DNA of 12,390 bases from JAAYBY01 sp964465385 (GTDB lineage Bacteria; Bacillota; Clostridia; Saccharofermentanales; UBA5734): the NCBI GenBank assembly GCA_964465385.1, contig CAYXIM010000057.1, positions 1 through 12,390 of the forward strand, in the 5' to 3' direction. Shown one piece after another: positions 1-6,733 of the stretch. A model generated the notes under the pieces. That model worked only from the letters and a program-made list of their open reading frames with translations, did no database searches and had not been told where the DNA came from. The translations under genes and the position numbers were made by a program. Positions within the stretch are counted from its first letter, which is position 1. Every line of letters begins with the position of its first letter.

Positions 1-1
1 C

Positions 2-610
2 TTCAATGCGCTGAAAGAAGGGACAGGGGCGGCGGAGGCTACCAGCAGCAGAGCCAGACCCACCAAACCAAGCACCAAAGCAACAACCACCGAAACACCT
101 GCTGAAACGACGACAAGCCCAAGCAGCCAGGCTACCACGACCCAGAAAGAGACCAGCCAGACCACCAGTCAGGAGGCAACCACCCAAAGCCAGACGCAGA
201 TGTTGGACGAAGAAACCTACGCCGACATGCTGGCTTATGACCCGGCCACAGGCCTGGCTGACTTTGATTGTTTCAACCTGCTTCAAGGTGACGACGCCGT
301 TCGCTGGCTGGTTGAAGAAGCAGGATACACGCAGGCACAGGCACAAGCTGAAGTGGATCAGTTCGCCGACTCCGAGTACATCGAAGACCGGCCGGGCAGG
401 CAATTGCTGGCGGTTGATATAAGCCAGGCCTTCATCAGCCTGCTTTATGAACCGGATGGCAACCTGCTGTTCCAAGAAGTCCCCTATGACCCCGCTGCTT
501 TCAACGCTTTTTTTGACGCCTATCCGGAGGCGGTCCTTCACTCTTTTTTCTATCATGTCACCTTGCAGGCGGGAGATGTGGTGGCTGTTGAACAGGTCTA
601 TTGGCCGTGA
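2..610 (+). CDS. C-terminal part of an unrecognised, probably exported protein (5' end outside window)
   Basis: The reading frame is open from base 2 to the TGA at 608-610, so the gene enters from the left and about 202 residues are visible. The first ~65 visible residues are a low-complexity linker very rich in Thr, Ser and Gln, of the kind that tethers a folded domain to a lipoprotein anchor or envelope protein. From the internal ATG at 200 the protein becomes an acidic, aromatic-rich globular domain of ~135 residues with alternating strands and helices, ending in Tyr-Trp-Pro. I do not recognise the family. The ATG at 200 should not be taken as the start: it has no Shine-Dalgarno site and the frame continues upstream with biased, protein-like codons. 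Surface location is inferred from the linker only, since the signal peptide would lie outside the window. No convincing terminator follows the gene. Confidence 0.7.
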   Translation, partial: FNALKEGTGAAEATSSRARPTKPSTKATTTETPAETTTSPSSQATTTQKETSQTTSQEATTQSQTQMLDEETYADMLAYDPATGLADFDCFNLLQGDDAVRWLVEEAGYTQAQAQAEVDQFADSEYIEDRPGRQLLAVDISQAFISLLYEPDGNLLFQEVPYDPAAFNAFFDAYPEAVLHSFFYHVTLQAGDVVAVEQVYWP

Positions 611-699
611 TAAGCATGTCCAACCTGTGATGCGAAAAACACGTTTCCAGCTTGGCTTTGCCGGTGTAAAGAACAGAATTTTGTGCAACCTACCTGTTT

Positions 700-717
700 A
701 GCCTATCTTCTTAGGCT
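700..717. repeat. Inverted repeat AGCCTA-N6-TAGGCT just upstream of the sugar operon promoter
   Basis: Perfect 6-bp arms at 700-705 and 712-717 with a 6-nt centre lie 14 bases upstream of the -35 box at 732. There is no T-run after it, so it is a poor terminator for the upstream gene. An operator or activator site for the sugar operon is possible, but this is inference. Confidence 0.35.
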
Positions 718-731
718 TATTAACCAAAAAA

Positions 732-760
732 TTGACTAAAAGGAGGTGGTTTGTTACAAT
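732..760 (+). promoter_or_regulatory. Sigma-70/SigA-type promoter of the sugar ABC operon
   Basis: TTGACT (732-737) and TACAAT (755-760) are separated by exactly 17 bases, each one mismatch from consensus. Transcription would start near 767, giving a leader of about 75 bases before the ATG at 843. It is the only good promoter in the 230-base gap and points at the substrate-binding protein. Confidence 0.8.
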
Positions 761-801
761 GGCGTCACGGTAAAATCGATAGGGATTTTGCTGATCAAAC
801 G

Positions 802-817
802 ATCGTATTATTACGAT
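802..817. promoter_or_regulatory. Inverted repeat ATCGTA-N4-TACGAT in the leader of the sugar operon
   Basis: Perfect 6-bp arms at 802-807 and 812-817 lie between the predicted transcription start (~767) and the ribosome binding site at 831. It overlaps another palindrome, ACGATCGT (799-806). The position suits a repressor operator (LacI-type or similar) or a small leader hairpin. No regulator gene is in the window to match it to. Confidence 0.4.
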
Positions 818-830
818 GAATTTTCAAAAT

Positions 831-836
831 GGAGGG
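831..836 (+). promoter_or_regulatory. Ribosome binding site that fixes the SBP start at 843
   Basis: GGAGGG lies 6 bases before the ATG at 843. The in-frame upstream ATG at 816 has no such site, would put this Shine-Dalgarno inside the gene, and would add nine residues in front of a canonical lipoprotein signal peptide. Confidence 0.8.
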
Positions 837-842
837 AAAAAG

Positions 843-2213
843 ATGAAGAAGTATCTACCAATTTTCTTGGTGCTTGTTCTCGTTGCCGGTCTGTTTGCCG
901 GTTGTGGCGGGACAGAAACCACCAAGGCACCAGCAGCAGACGGAACAACAGCCGCTCCAGCTGAGACAACCGAAAAGCCGGAAGAAACAGAAGGCCCCGT
1001 CGGTGGCGACAAAGAACCGGTTACCCTGGAAGCCATGATGGTCGGTGACGACTGGGTGGATCTGTGGCCGGAATACATCGCCAAATTCCATGAAGAGTAT
1101 CCCTGGATTACTGTCATTGAAGTGGGAACAGGACCTGAAAAAGGCTTCCTGGCCAGCCGTATTGCAGCTGACGACATCCCCGACATCGTTTCCGTTGACA
1201 ACTCTGAAGTCAGCTTCCAGGCCCTGGATGCTGGTCTGATTCAGGACCTGTCTGACAAAGACGTCACCAAGAACATCCCCCAGGCTTATCTGGATGCCTT
1301 TACCCGTGACGGCAAAATCTTCGGTCTGACACAGGGTGCGGCCTTCACCTGCCTGTACATCAACATGGCTGCCCTGAAAGAAGCCGGCTGGGATGCACCG
1401 CCAAAAGATTTTGACGAATTCATCGCCTGCTGTCAGGACATCAAAGACAAAACCGATTATGAGCCCTTAACCGTTGCCGGTGACAAAACAACCACCTGCT
1501 GGATGGTCTACGAAGCGATTATCGCCAACGAAGTCTGCCCAGTGTGGGGTTCCGGTGTTTATGAAGAGCGCTTCCTGGATGGCGACATCGATTTTGCCGC
1601 AGAAAGCAAAGCCACTGAAAAATTCAACAAAGTCGCGCCCTTCTTTGTTCCTGGCAGCGCCAGCAACACCGAAGACGACGTCACAGCAATGATGGCTGAT
1701 GGCACTGCCGCCATGGCAATCGCTGGCAACTGGACCGCTAAAACCATGGTTGACGGTATCGCAGAAGCTGCTGGATCTGAAGACGACGCAGTGACCATTC
1801 TGGTTCCCTTCAATGATCCTGGACAGCAAGTCTGGATCTCCATCTCCCCTGAGACGGCCTGGGGCTTGTCCGCTGTTGAGGTTGACGAGAACAGAGCTGA
1901 AGCCCGTGAGATCTACTTCAACTGGATCATGCAGCCTGAAAACTTCAAGTTCACCCAAAATGCCCGTGGAACCGTCCCCGTGCTGACGACCTTGACAGAA
2001 GACCAGATCATTTTGCCCCAGCCTATCCTCGAAGTCTTGCCGGCCATGAACGATGCCCCCTTTGTCCTGATGGGCTTTAACCTCTGGACAGAGACCTTCA
2101 TGGATGCTGCCTGCACGGCCATCCGTGACGTCATCGGCGGCAACATGGACGCTGCAGAAGCGGCTCAGATCATGAGCGACACGCTTGCTGAGTCCTACAG
2201 AAACGCTGGCTAA
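843..2213 (+). CDS. ABC transporter extracellular sugar-binding lipoprotein (family 1 SBP)
   Basis: A 456-residue substrate-binding protein that would capture a sugar or oligosaccharide outside the membrane and deliver it to the two permeases encoded next. It begins with two lysines and a hydrophobic signal segment ending in Leu-Phe-Ala-Gly-Cys, so Cys21 is the predicted lipidated residue. Residues ~22-55 are a Thr/Ala/Glu/Pro-rich linker. The rest has the look of SBP_bac_1 proteins: an early segment around residues 60-90 (WPEYIAKFHEEYPWI), a Pro-Asp-Ile motif (DIPDIV) near residue 115, and a late Asn-Trp near residue 295 typical of sugar-binding members (AIAGNWTAK). The domain is acidic and rich in Trp/Tyr, as expected for stacking on sugars. 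It is first in the operon behind a near-consensus promoter and is separated from the permeases by a strong hairpin, consistent with higher expression. The exact ligand cannot be read from sequence. Confidence 0.92.
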   Translation: MKKYLPIFLVLVLVAGLFAGCGGTETTKAPAADGTTAAPAETTEKPEETEGPVGGDKEPVTLEAMMVGDDWVDLWPEYIAKFHEEYPWITVIEVGTGPEKGFLASRIAADDIPDIVSVDNSEVSFQALDAGLIQDLSDKDVTKNIPQAYLDAFTRDGKIFGLTQGAAFTCLYINMAALKEAGWDAPPKDFDEFIACCQDIKDKTDYEPLTVAGDKTTTCWMVYEAIIANEVCPVWGSGVYEERFLDGDIDFAAESKATEKFNKVAPFFVPGSASNTEDDVTAMMADGTAAMAIAGNWTAKTMVDGIAEAAGSEDDAVTILVPFNDPGQQVWISISPETAWGLSAVEVDENRAEAREIYFNWIMQPENFKFTQNARGTVPVLTTLTEDQIILPQPILEVLPAMNDAPFVLMGFNLWTETFMDAACTAIRDVIGGNMDAAEAAQIMSDTLAESYRNAG

Positions 2214-2233
2214 CCGAACCAACGGTTCGACAA

Positions 2234-2271
2234 GATTAGGAAAGGGGGCCCCTGTGCTCCCTTTCCTAATC
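2234..2271 (+). other. Strong intercistronic stem-loop between SBP and permease genes
   Basis: Perfect 13-bp arms at 2234-2246 and 2259-2271 can extend inward by three pairs (one G-U) to leave a 6-nt loop. No T-run follows, so it is not a classical terminator. Known SBP-permease operons (for example malE-malF) use such hairpins to protect the upstream mRNA or slow polymerase, giving excess binding protein. That role here is inference. Confidence 0.75.
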
Positions 2272-2337
2272 ACCTGTTCCGCTTCCGTTGCGATTGACCT
2301 CTTTTTCGCATTATCATAAAGATTCAGGAGATCACCC

Positions 2338-3261
2338 ATGCAAGCTAAACCGATCCGAAAAAAACATTCGCGGTTTGAACGCAACAGAACCCTGGCTGGT
2401 CTTGTTTTTCTCATTCCAAGCACCATCTTGTGTTTTGTTTTTGTCGTTCTGCCTGTCGTTAATGTGGTGAAATACAGTTTTGTGCAATGGGCGGGCATTG
2501 ACTCTGTTCCCATGAAGTTTGTGGGTTTTGGCAATTACCTGGAAGTGCCCAGGACCCAAGGCTTTAAAGAAATGGTCGTTGCCACGCTCTTCTATGCTGT
2601 AGGGGTCACCTTCTTAACGGTCTTTTTGTCCTTTATCATGGCCATGGTGCTGGACAAGCAGGACCGTGGCCGCATCAACCGAAGCCTGATGCGCTCCTTG
2701 TGGTTTTTTCCAGCCCTGCTGAGTCATGCCGTTGTGGGCATCTTGTGGCGCATCATCTTCCACTACACCAACGGTGTGATCAACCGTGTGCTGGTTGAAT
2801 TTGGTGGCCAACGGATCAACTGGCTGGAAACGCGGGTTTTGACAAACTTTGCCACCATTGTTCCCACCGTCTGGGTCTTGATGGGGACCTGTATTGTCAT
2901 TTTCTTGGCAGGTTTGCAAAGCATACCCATCGAGCTGTATGAAGCGGCCACCATTGATGGAGCCAACAAAGGCCAGGTACGCCGCTTTATTGTGATACCC
3001 ATGATGGCACCGTCAATCACCATCAACGTGCTGACGACCAGCATCGCCGCCTTCAAGATGTATGAGCTGCCCTGGTTTATCTCACTGGGTCTGCCGGGTT
3101 ATTCCACCCGCCTGCTGACCCAGCGCATCTGGTTTTACGGCTTTCAGAACACAGGTCAAATGGGCATTGGTGCCGCCCTGTCCGTTATCTTGATTATCAC
3201 GATCACGCTGATCTCTCTGGTCCAGTTTGTGGTCTTGCGTAAGAGGGAGGATGTGTACTGA
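2338..3261 (+). CDS. CUT1 sugar ABC transporter permease, MalF/UgpA type
   Basis: A 307-residue inner-membrane subunit, the usual length for this family. Six hydrophobic segments are visible at about residues 18-45, 78-105, 122-142, 171-192, 218-240 and 275-300, with a basic N-terminus (RKKHSRFERNR). The cytoplasmic EAA loop that docks the ATPase is at residues 202-221: EAA, then D-G-A, then I-x-x-P. The start ATG has CAGGAG seven bases upstream. The stop TGA shares its A with the next ATG (TGATG), so the two permeases are translationally coupled and would form a heterodimer. No ATPase gene accompanies them, which is common in Firmicutes, where a single MsmK/MalK-like ATPase serves several CUT1 importers. 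Confidence 0.93.
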   Translation: MQAKPIRKKHSRFERNRTLAGLVFLIPSTILCFVFVVLPVVNVVKYSFVQWAGIDSVPMKFVGFGNYLEVPRTQGFKEMVVATLFYAVGVTFLTVFLSFIMAMVLDKQDRGRINRSLMRSLWFFPALLSHAVVGILWRIIFHYTNGVINRVLVEFGGQRINWLETRVLTNFATIVPTVWVLMGTCIVIFLAGLQSIPIELYEAATIDGANKGQVRRFIVIPMMAPSITINVLTTSIAAFKMYELPWFISLGLPGYSTRLLTQRIWFYGFQNTGQMGIGAALSVILIITITLISLVQFVVLRKREDVY

Positions 3262-4154
3262 TGGCTAAACAGAACCTGCAAAACGTATCGCCTTCTCTCA
3301 GTCATAAAGAGAATCACAGCCAGCGACTGGCGCGCACCCTGGGCAAAATTGCCGGAGAAACGTTGCTTTTGTTGTCCACGCTGATTGTCTGGATCCCGAT
3401 TTATTATTTTATCATCGGCTCTTTCAAGGACCGCAAAAACATCGTCAAGTTCCCCCTGATCATCAACCGGGAGATGTTCACCCTCAATAACTTTAGCCAG
3501 GCCATTGAACGAATGTATTTTTTCAAGGCCTTGAAAAATACCGGCACAATCACGGTGACCGCCTTGGTTATTGTGGTCATCTTTGCCTCACTGGCCGGTT
3601 TTGCCTTGTCACGCATCGATCGCAAATTCTTCAAAGCCTATTACGCTTCCATGCTGGCCCTGATGGTGGTGCCTTTCATCGGGGTGCTGATCGCCTTGAT
3701 CAAGCAAACCGTGCGTATGAATTTGTATACCACCTTGTGGGCGGGGATTTTCGTTCAGGCCTCATGGAACCTGCCTTTTTCCATCTTCCTTTATACGGGC
3801 TTCATGCGAGCCCTGCCTAAAGAGCTGGAAGAGGCCGCCTATGTGGACGGTTGCTCCATGTTCCGGGTCTATTTCAACATTTTCTTGCCGCTGCTGGCGC
3901 CCGTAACGGCAACTTGCCTGATCCGGACGGGCATCGGTGCCTGGAATGACTTTATCCTGAGCCTGACCGTTCTGAACTTCTCCTACACACCAACCCTGAT
4001 GGTGGCCATTCAGCGCTTCTTTGGCGACCGGACAAACGAATACGGCATGGCTTTTGCCGGTATTTTCCTGGCTTCCATTCCAGTGATGATTATGTTCGTC
4101 TTCTTGCAGAAGTATTTTATCAAGGGAATTGCCGCTGGCGCCGTCAAGGGTTGA
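3261..4154 (+). CDS. CUT1 sugar ABC transporter permease, MalG/AraQ type
   Basis: A 297-residue partner permease. Hydrophobic segments lie near residues 33-53, 92-116, 128-148, 160-182, 208-226 and 263-285. The EAA loop is at residues 191-211 (EAAYVDGCS, ending in F-L-P), slightly variant but with the key Gly and Pro. The C-terminus (KGIAAGAVKG) is the signature ending of this subfamily, and so is the N-W-x-P/W-N-D region around residues 169-230 (ASWNLPFS, GAWNDF). A GGGAGG ribosome site sits inside the end of the preceding gene, 10 bases upstream. It completes the importer with the SBP and first permease. An intrinsic terminator starts 29 bases after its stop. Confidence 0.93.
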   Translation: MAKQNLQNVSPSLSHKENHSQRLARTLGKIAGETLLLLSTLIVWIPIYYFIIGSFKDRKNIVKFPLIINREMFTLNNFSQAIERMYFFKALKNTGTITVTALVIVVIFASLAGFALSRIDRKFFKAYYASMLALMVVPFIGVLIALIKQTVRMNLYTTLWAGIFVQASWNLPFSIFLYTGFMRALPKELEEAAYVDGCSMFRVYFNIFLPLLAPVTATCLIRTGIGAWNDFILSLTVLNFSYTPTLMVAIQRFFGDRTNEYGMAFAGIFLASIPVMIMFVFLQKYFIKGIAAGAVKG

Positions 4155-4182
4155 CCAGCTTGTGAAAATGGTTCGATACATC

Positions 4183-4215
4183 GCAGCCAATCCATTGGAC
4201 TGGCTGCCTTTTTTT
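4183..4215 (+). terminator. Intrinsic terminator after the permease genes
   Basis: GCAGCCA (4183-4189) pairs with TGGCTGC (4201-4207), with three further inner pairs after a mismatch, then C and seven Ts (4209-4215). The next gene starts only 16 bases later with no promoter visible in between, so it probably allows partial read-through and sets transporter mRNA above enzyme mRNA. Confidence 0.75.
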
Positions 4216-4231
4216 GTGAAAGGACGCGCAG

Positions 4232-5647
4232 ATGAGACCACTTAGTCACAACACCGCCTGGCTTCGCACATCCGAAAACCCCATCTTAAAGCCTTATCCT
4301 GGCAGCCCGTTTGGTCACACCATCACCATGAACCCATGCATCATCACGCATGATGGGCTGCTATACCTCTTCTATGCTGCAGACGACGGCAGTGGCAAAC
4401 GCACCCTTCGGCTGGCGACGGCGCCTTTGGCACATCCAACCGATTTGACACCACGTGGAACCATTGTGGAAACCGGTGAGCCGGGCTCTTTTGATGCTGC
4501 CTGGTGCGTCCTGCCCAACGTGGTTTCACCTGAGCCAGGGCTCTGGCATCTTTACTACACAGGTAACCAGGGGCATGGAGAGGGGCTGGCTGCCTTTCCG
4601 GGCATGGGCCTGGCTGTCTCCCATGACCTGATCCATTGGGAGAAGGTGTCAGACCAGCCGCTTTTAACACCACAAGATGAGCCCGGCTTAGGACATGCGG
4701 CTGGCATTGCCGGAGGCAGCGTCTTGTGTGACAGCCAGCCAGATGGCAGCAAACGCTTCACCTGGTATTACACGGTTTGCCCCACCTTGGGAGCAGATGT
4801 TTTTTTGGACCAGCAAAAACAGATCAGTTATGCCACATCTACAGATGGCATCCGATGGACCAAAAAGGGCTGCCTGATGACGCGAAATCCCGGCCATGAT
4901 TATGAAAACATCGCTGTTGCTGGACCCGTTGTCCGTAAAAATGCAGATGGCTATGACATGTGGTATTCGGCGATCGGTACGCGTTGGGGCTTTTATTCCA
5001 TTTGCCGGGCCTGGTCACCGGACGGCTTGACCTGGGAACGGGGCAGGACGTATGGGGAAAACCTGCAACTGGGTCCTTTTACCCGGGGCCTCAAGGGGGA
5101 CTGTCAAAAACAAAGCTGGGACAGCCAGATGGCCGCCTACCCGGCCGTGGTGCAAATTGGAGAACGAGATCGGCTTTATTACTGCGGCAATGCCTATGGC
5201 GAAGGCGGCATCGGAACGGCTGTGGCTGCCCCGCTTCGCCTGGCTGCAACAGGATCAGATGATGGCGCTGTAACAGTCTGGCAGTACAGGCAAGCGCCGT
5301 GCAACCTGGCTTTTTTAAAGCACCTGTCCCGCAAAGGCCAAAGGGGACAGGTGTGTGCGTTTTCCTTCGGCGTCCAGCATGATGCCAACGTCTGGATGGA
5401 GGCAGAGCTGGCCTGGCCACAAGATGACCAACACCTGTCCTGCCGCTTGCTCTTTGAGCACCATGAAACAGGCATCGATGTGCGCTGTACCTTGATCAAC
5501 ACCAGCAGCCAGCCCATGAAAGGCTTGGCCATGCGGGTGGACGGGGCAGGTGGTGCGGGTTTTTTCTGGGATGAGGCGGTGCCGGAAGGTTTTGAGCTGG
5601 CTGCATACCGAAACCAGACGTTTACTGGCCGTTTCCGGCCACTTTAA
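4232..5647 (+). CDS. Five-bladed beta-propeller glycosidase-like protein (GH43/GH32/GH130-type fold)
   Basis: A 471-residue protein without signal peptide or membrane segment, so probably cytoplasmic and acting on the imported sugar. Residues ~1-335 have propeller-blade signatures: NPILKPYPG at 16-24, an MNPCII...G-L-L-Y-L-F-Y strand pair at 33-48, and three repeats of the S-x-D-[GL]-x-x-W type at 130-136, 203-209 and 262-268. Strands ending in W-Y or Y-Y-x-G occur near residues 105-111, 178-180, 244-246 and 316-319. Residues ~345-471 form a separate beta-rich domain, perhaps a sandwich like that of GH32. Catalytic residues are not certain: the first blade has Asn-Pro (34-35) where GH43/GH32 enzymes usually carry the Asp of A-D-P/N-D-P. 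The Asn-Pro is closer to the GH130 pattern, but the EDPR motif of GH130 is absent. AAAGGA lies seven bases before the ATG, and the MtaA-like gene follows after 14 bases. The superfamily call is firm; family and substrate are open. Confidence 0.75.
   Translation: MRPLSHNTAWLRTSENPILKPYPGSPFGHTITMNPCIITHDGLLYLFYAADDGSGKRTLRLATAPLAHPTDLTPRGTIVETGEPGSFDAAWCVLPNVVSPEPGLWHLYYTGNQGHGEGLAAFPGMGLAVSHDLIHWEKVSDQPLLTPQDEPGLGHAAGIAGGSVLCDSQPDGSKRFTWYYTVCPTLGADVFLDQQKQISYATSTDGIRWTKKGCLMTRNPGHDYENIAVAGPVVRKNADGYDMWYSAIGTRWGFYSICRAWSPDGLTWERGRTYGENLQLGPFTRGLKGDCQKQSWDSQMAAYPAVVQIGERDRLYYCGNAYGEGGIGTAVAAPLRLAATGSDDGAVTVWQYRQAPCNLAFLKHLSRKGQRGQVCAFSFGVQHDANVWMEAELAWPQDDQHLSCRLLFEHHETGIDVRCTLINTSSQPMKGLAMRVDGAGGAGFFWDEAVPEGFELAAYRNQTFTGRFRPL
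5626..5641 (+). other. Short GC-rich hairpin at the end of the propeller gene
   Basis: TGGCCG (5626-5631) and CGGCCA (5636-5641) form a 6-bp stem with a UUUC tetraloop just before the TAA stop (5645-5647) and the next Shine-Dalgarno site (5649-5655). Only CTTTAA follows, so at most a pause or processing site; it may be chance. Confidence 0.35.
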
Positions 5648-5661
5648 AAAGGGGGATAACA

Positions 5662-6657
5662 ATGAAAGCTTGCCAACGGGTTCATGCCATCCTTGAAGGA
5701 CAAGAGACCGACCGACCGGCGCTTTTGGCACCGGTTTCCAACGCCACGCAGGAAAGCTGCGAAAAGCTGGGTTTTTCCTTTGAGCACGCGCATCTGGATG
5801 CGGACAAGGCGGCAGCTCTGGCTGCATACCCCTTGGAACATTTGGGTTTTGACAGCGTTATGCCTTATTTCAGCGTGGTGGCGGAAGCTGCAGCCCTGGG
5901 GGCCCGAATTGATTGGGGCGACGAAAAAACCATGCCATCAATTCGTTCCACCATCATTGGCGCACAGGAAGAGATCTTGATCCCCAAAGATTTTTTGAGC
6001 CGAAAACCCATTCAAGCCATCCTTGCAGCCATCCGCCTGCTCAAAAACCGTTACAAAGACCAAGCGCTGGTCATTGGCAAGGTCATGGGTCCCTGGACAT
6101 TGGGCCTGCACGTGTATGGTATGGAGTCTTTTTTAATCGACACCCTTATGGAACCAGCTTATATCCAGGCTTTGATCGATCGACTGTCTGATCTGACCAG
6201 TCTTTTTGCCCGGGCTCAACTGGAGGCTGGTGCGGACATGATCACCCTGGCTGATCATATCACAGCGGATCTGGCCAGCCCCCAGACCTATGTGACCTTT
6301 CTACAGGCGGCTCACCAGCGCATCATTGCTTCGCTGCCGCCCCGATCCCTGATCTTGCACTGTTGCGGCCAGACAACCGACCGGATGGCATTTTTCGCAC
6401 AAGCCGGTTTTCCCATCTTTCATTTTGACAGCAAAAACAGCTTGACCGATGCCAAGCGGGAAGCTGGAAGCATGCTTTTGACCGGCAGCATCAACAATGT
6501 CGATACCCTTCTGGGAGGCACACCAGAACAGGTCACACAAGAAGCCAATATGCTGATCGAAGGAGGCATCCGCCTGATCTCGCCAGAGTGTGCCCTGCCC
6601 CTTCAAGTGAAAAACAGCCAACTACTGGCCTTGTCTCAAGCGGTTCGAACAACCTGA
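5662..6657 (+). CDS. MtaA/CmuA-type methyltransferase-like protein of the URO-D superfamily
   Basis: A 331-residue TIM-barrel-like protein. Known MtaA/MtbA/CmuA proteins move a methyl group between a corrinoid protein and a thiol or pterin acceptor, using a zinc held by one His and two Cys. Here H233-x-C235 (LHCCGQT) and C310 (SPEC) match that pattern and spacing, and the length fits the family (~340). The N-terminus shows the family start R-V-x-A-I-L-x-G-x-x-x-D-R-P (residues 6-19), and residues 138-146 (IGKVMGPWT) and 192-205 (ADHITADLASPQ) match conserved barrel segments. True uroporphyrinogen decarboxylase is unlikely: that enzyme has no Zn ligands and sits with haem genes. It lies 14 bases behind the propeller gene with its own AAGGGGG site, so it belongs to the sugar operon. 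No corrinoid protein or reactivase is nearby. Acting on methylated or methoxy-bearing glycosides is inference. Confidence 0.8.
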   Translation: MKACQRVHAILEGQETDRPALLAPVSNATQESCEKLGFSFEHAHLDADKAAALAAYPLEHLGFDSVMPYFSVVAEAAALGARIDWGDEKTMPSIRSTIIGAQEEILIPKDFLSRKPIQAILAAIRLLKNRYKDQALVIGKVMGPWTLGLHVYGMESFLIDTLMEPAYIQALIDRLSDLTSLFARAQLEAGADMITLADHITADLASPQTYVTFLQAAHQRIIASLPPRSLILHCCGQTTDRMAFFAQAGFPIFHFDSKNSLTDAKREAGSMLLTGSINNVDTLLGGTPEQVTQEANMLIEGGIRLISPECALPLQVKNSQLLALSQAVRTT

Positions 6658-6679
6658 TCCAAAACAATGCGTATGGATT

Positions 6680-6688
6680 TGATATAAT
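6680..6688 (+). promoter_or_regulatory. Extended -10 promoter of the MazG-helicase unit
   Basis: TG-A-TATAAT: a perfect -10 hexamer (6683-6688) with the TG extension at 6680-6681. No good -35 box lies 16-18 bases upstream, which is normal for extended -10 promoters. Transcription would start near 6695, about 39 bases before the ATG at 6734. Confidence 0.65.
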
Positions 6689-6699
6689 CAATGAAAGCG

Positions 6700-6714
6700 G
6701 GTGGTGTGGCCACC
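6700..6714 (+). other. Small leader hairpin ahead of the MazG ribosome site
   Basis: GGTGG (6700-6704) can pair with CCACC (6710-6714), and a perfect palindrome GTGGCCAC occupies 6706-6713. It lies directly after the predicted transcription start and eight bases before the Shine-Dalgarno site. It could be a dyad operator or a 5' stabilising hairpin. Confidence 0.35.
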
Positions 6715-6721
6715 ATGGGAT

Positions 6722-6727
6722 GAGGGG
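6722..6727 (+). promoter_or_regulatory. Ribosome binding site that fixes the MazG start at 6734
   Basis: GAGGGG sits six bases before the ATG at 6734. The in-frame GTG at 6701 lies only a few bases from the predicted transcript start, inside a hairpin, and would add 11 residues unlike the family. Confidence 0.75.
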
Positions 6728-6733
6728 TGTGGC

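Noticed and set aside
816..842. Earlier in-frame ATG for the SBP
   Set aside because: It has no Shine-Dalgarno site, and the strong site at 831-836 lies inside the extension; the signal peptide starts naturally at 843.
2234..2271. Intrinsic terminator between SBP and permease
   Set aside because: No T-run follows the stem, and the permeases have no promoter of their own, so transcription must pass through.
1467..2534. Minus-strand ORF of 355 codons opposite the SBP gene
   Set aside because: It is a shadow of the SBP codon pattern, crosses the intercistronic hairpin, has low-complexity His/Gly/Val-rich sequence, and has no ribosome site or recognisable motif.
5315..5827. Minus-strand 170-codon frame across the propeller and MtaA-like genes
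   Set aside because: It is antisense to two well-supported genes, has no ribosome site and shows no domain-like sequence.
5662..6657. HemE, uroporphyrinogen decarboxylase of haem synthesis
   Set aside because: The H-x-C...C zinc site is that of MtaA/CmuA proteins, and there are no haem genes nearby.
6701..6733. GTG start giving MazG eleven extra residues
   Set aside because: It falls a few bases after the predicted transcription start and inside a hairpin; GAGGGG at 6722 points to the ATG at 6734.
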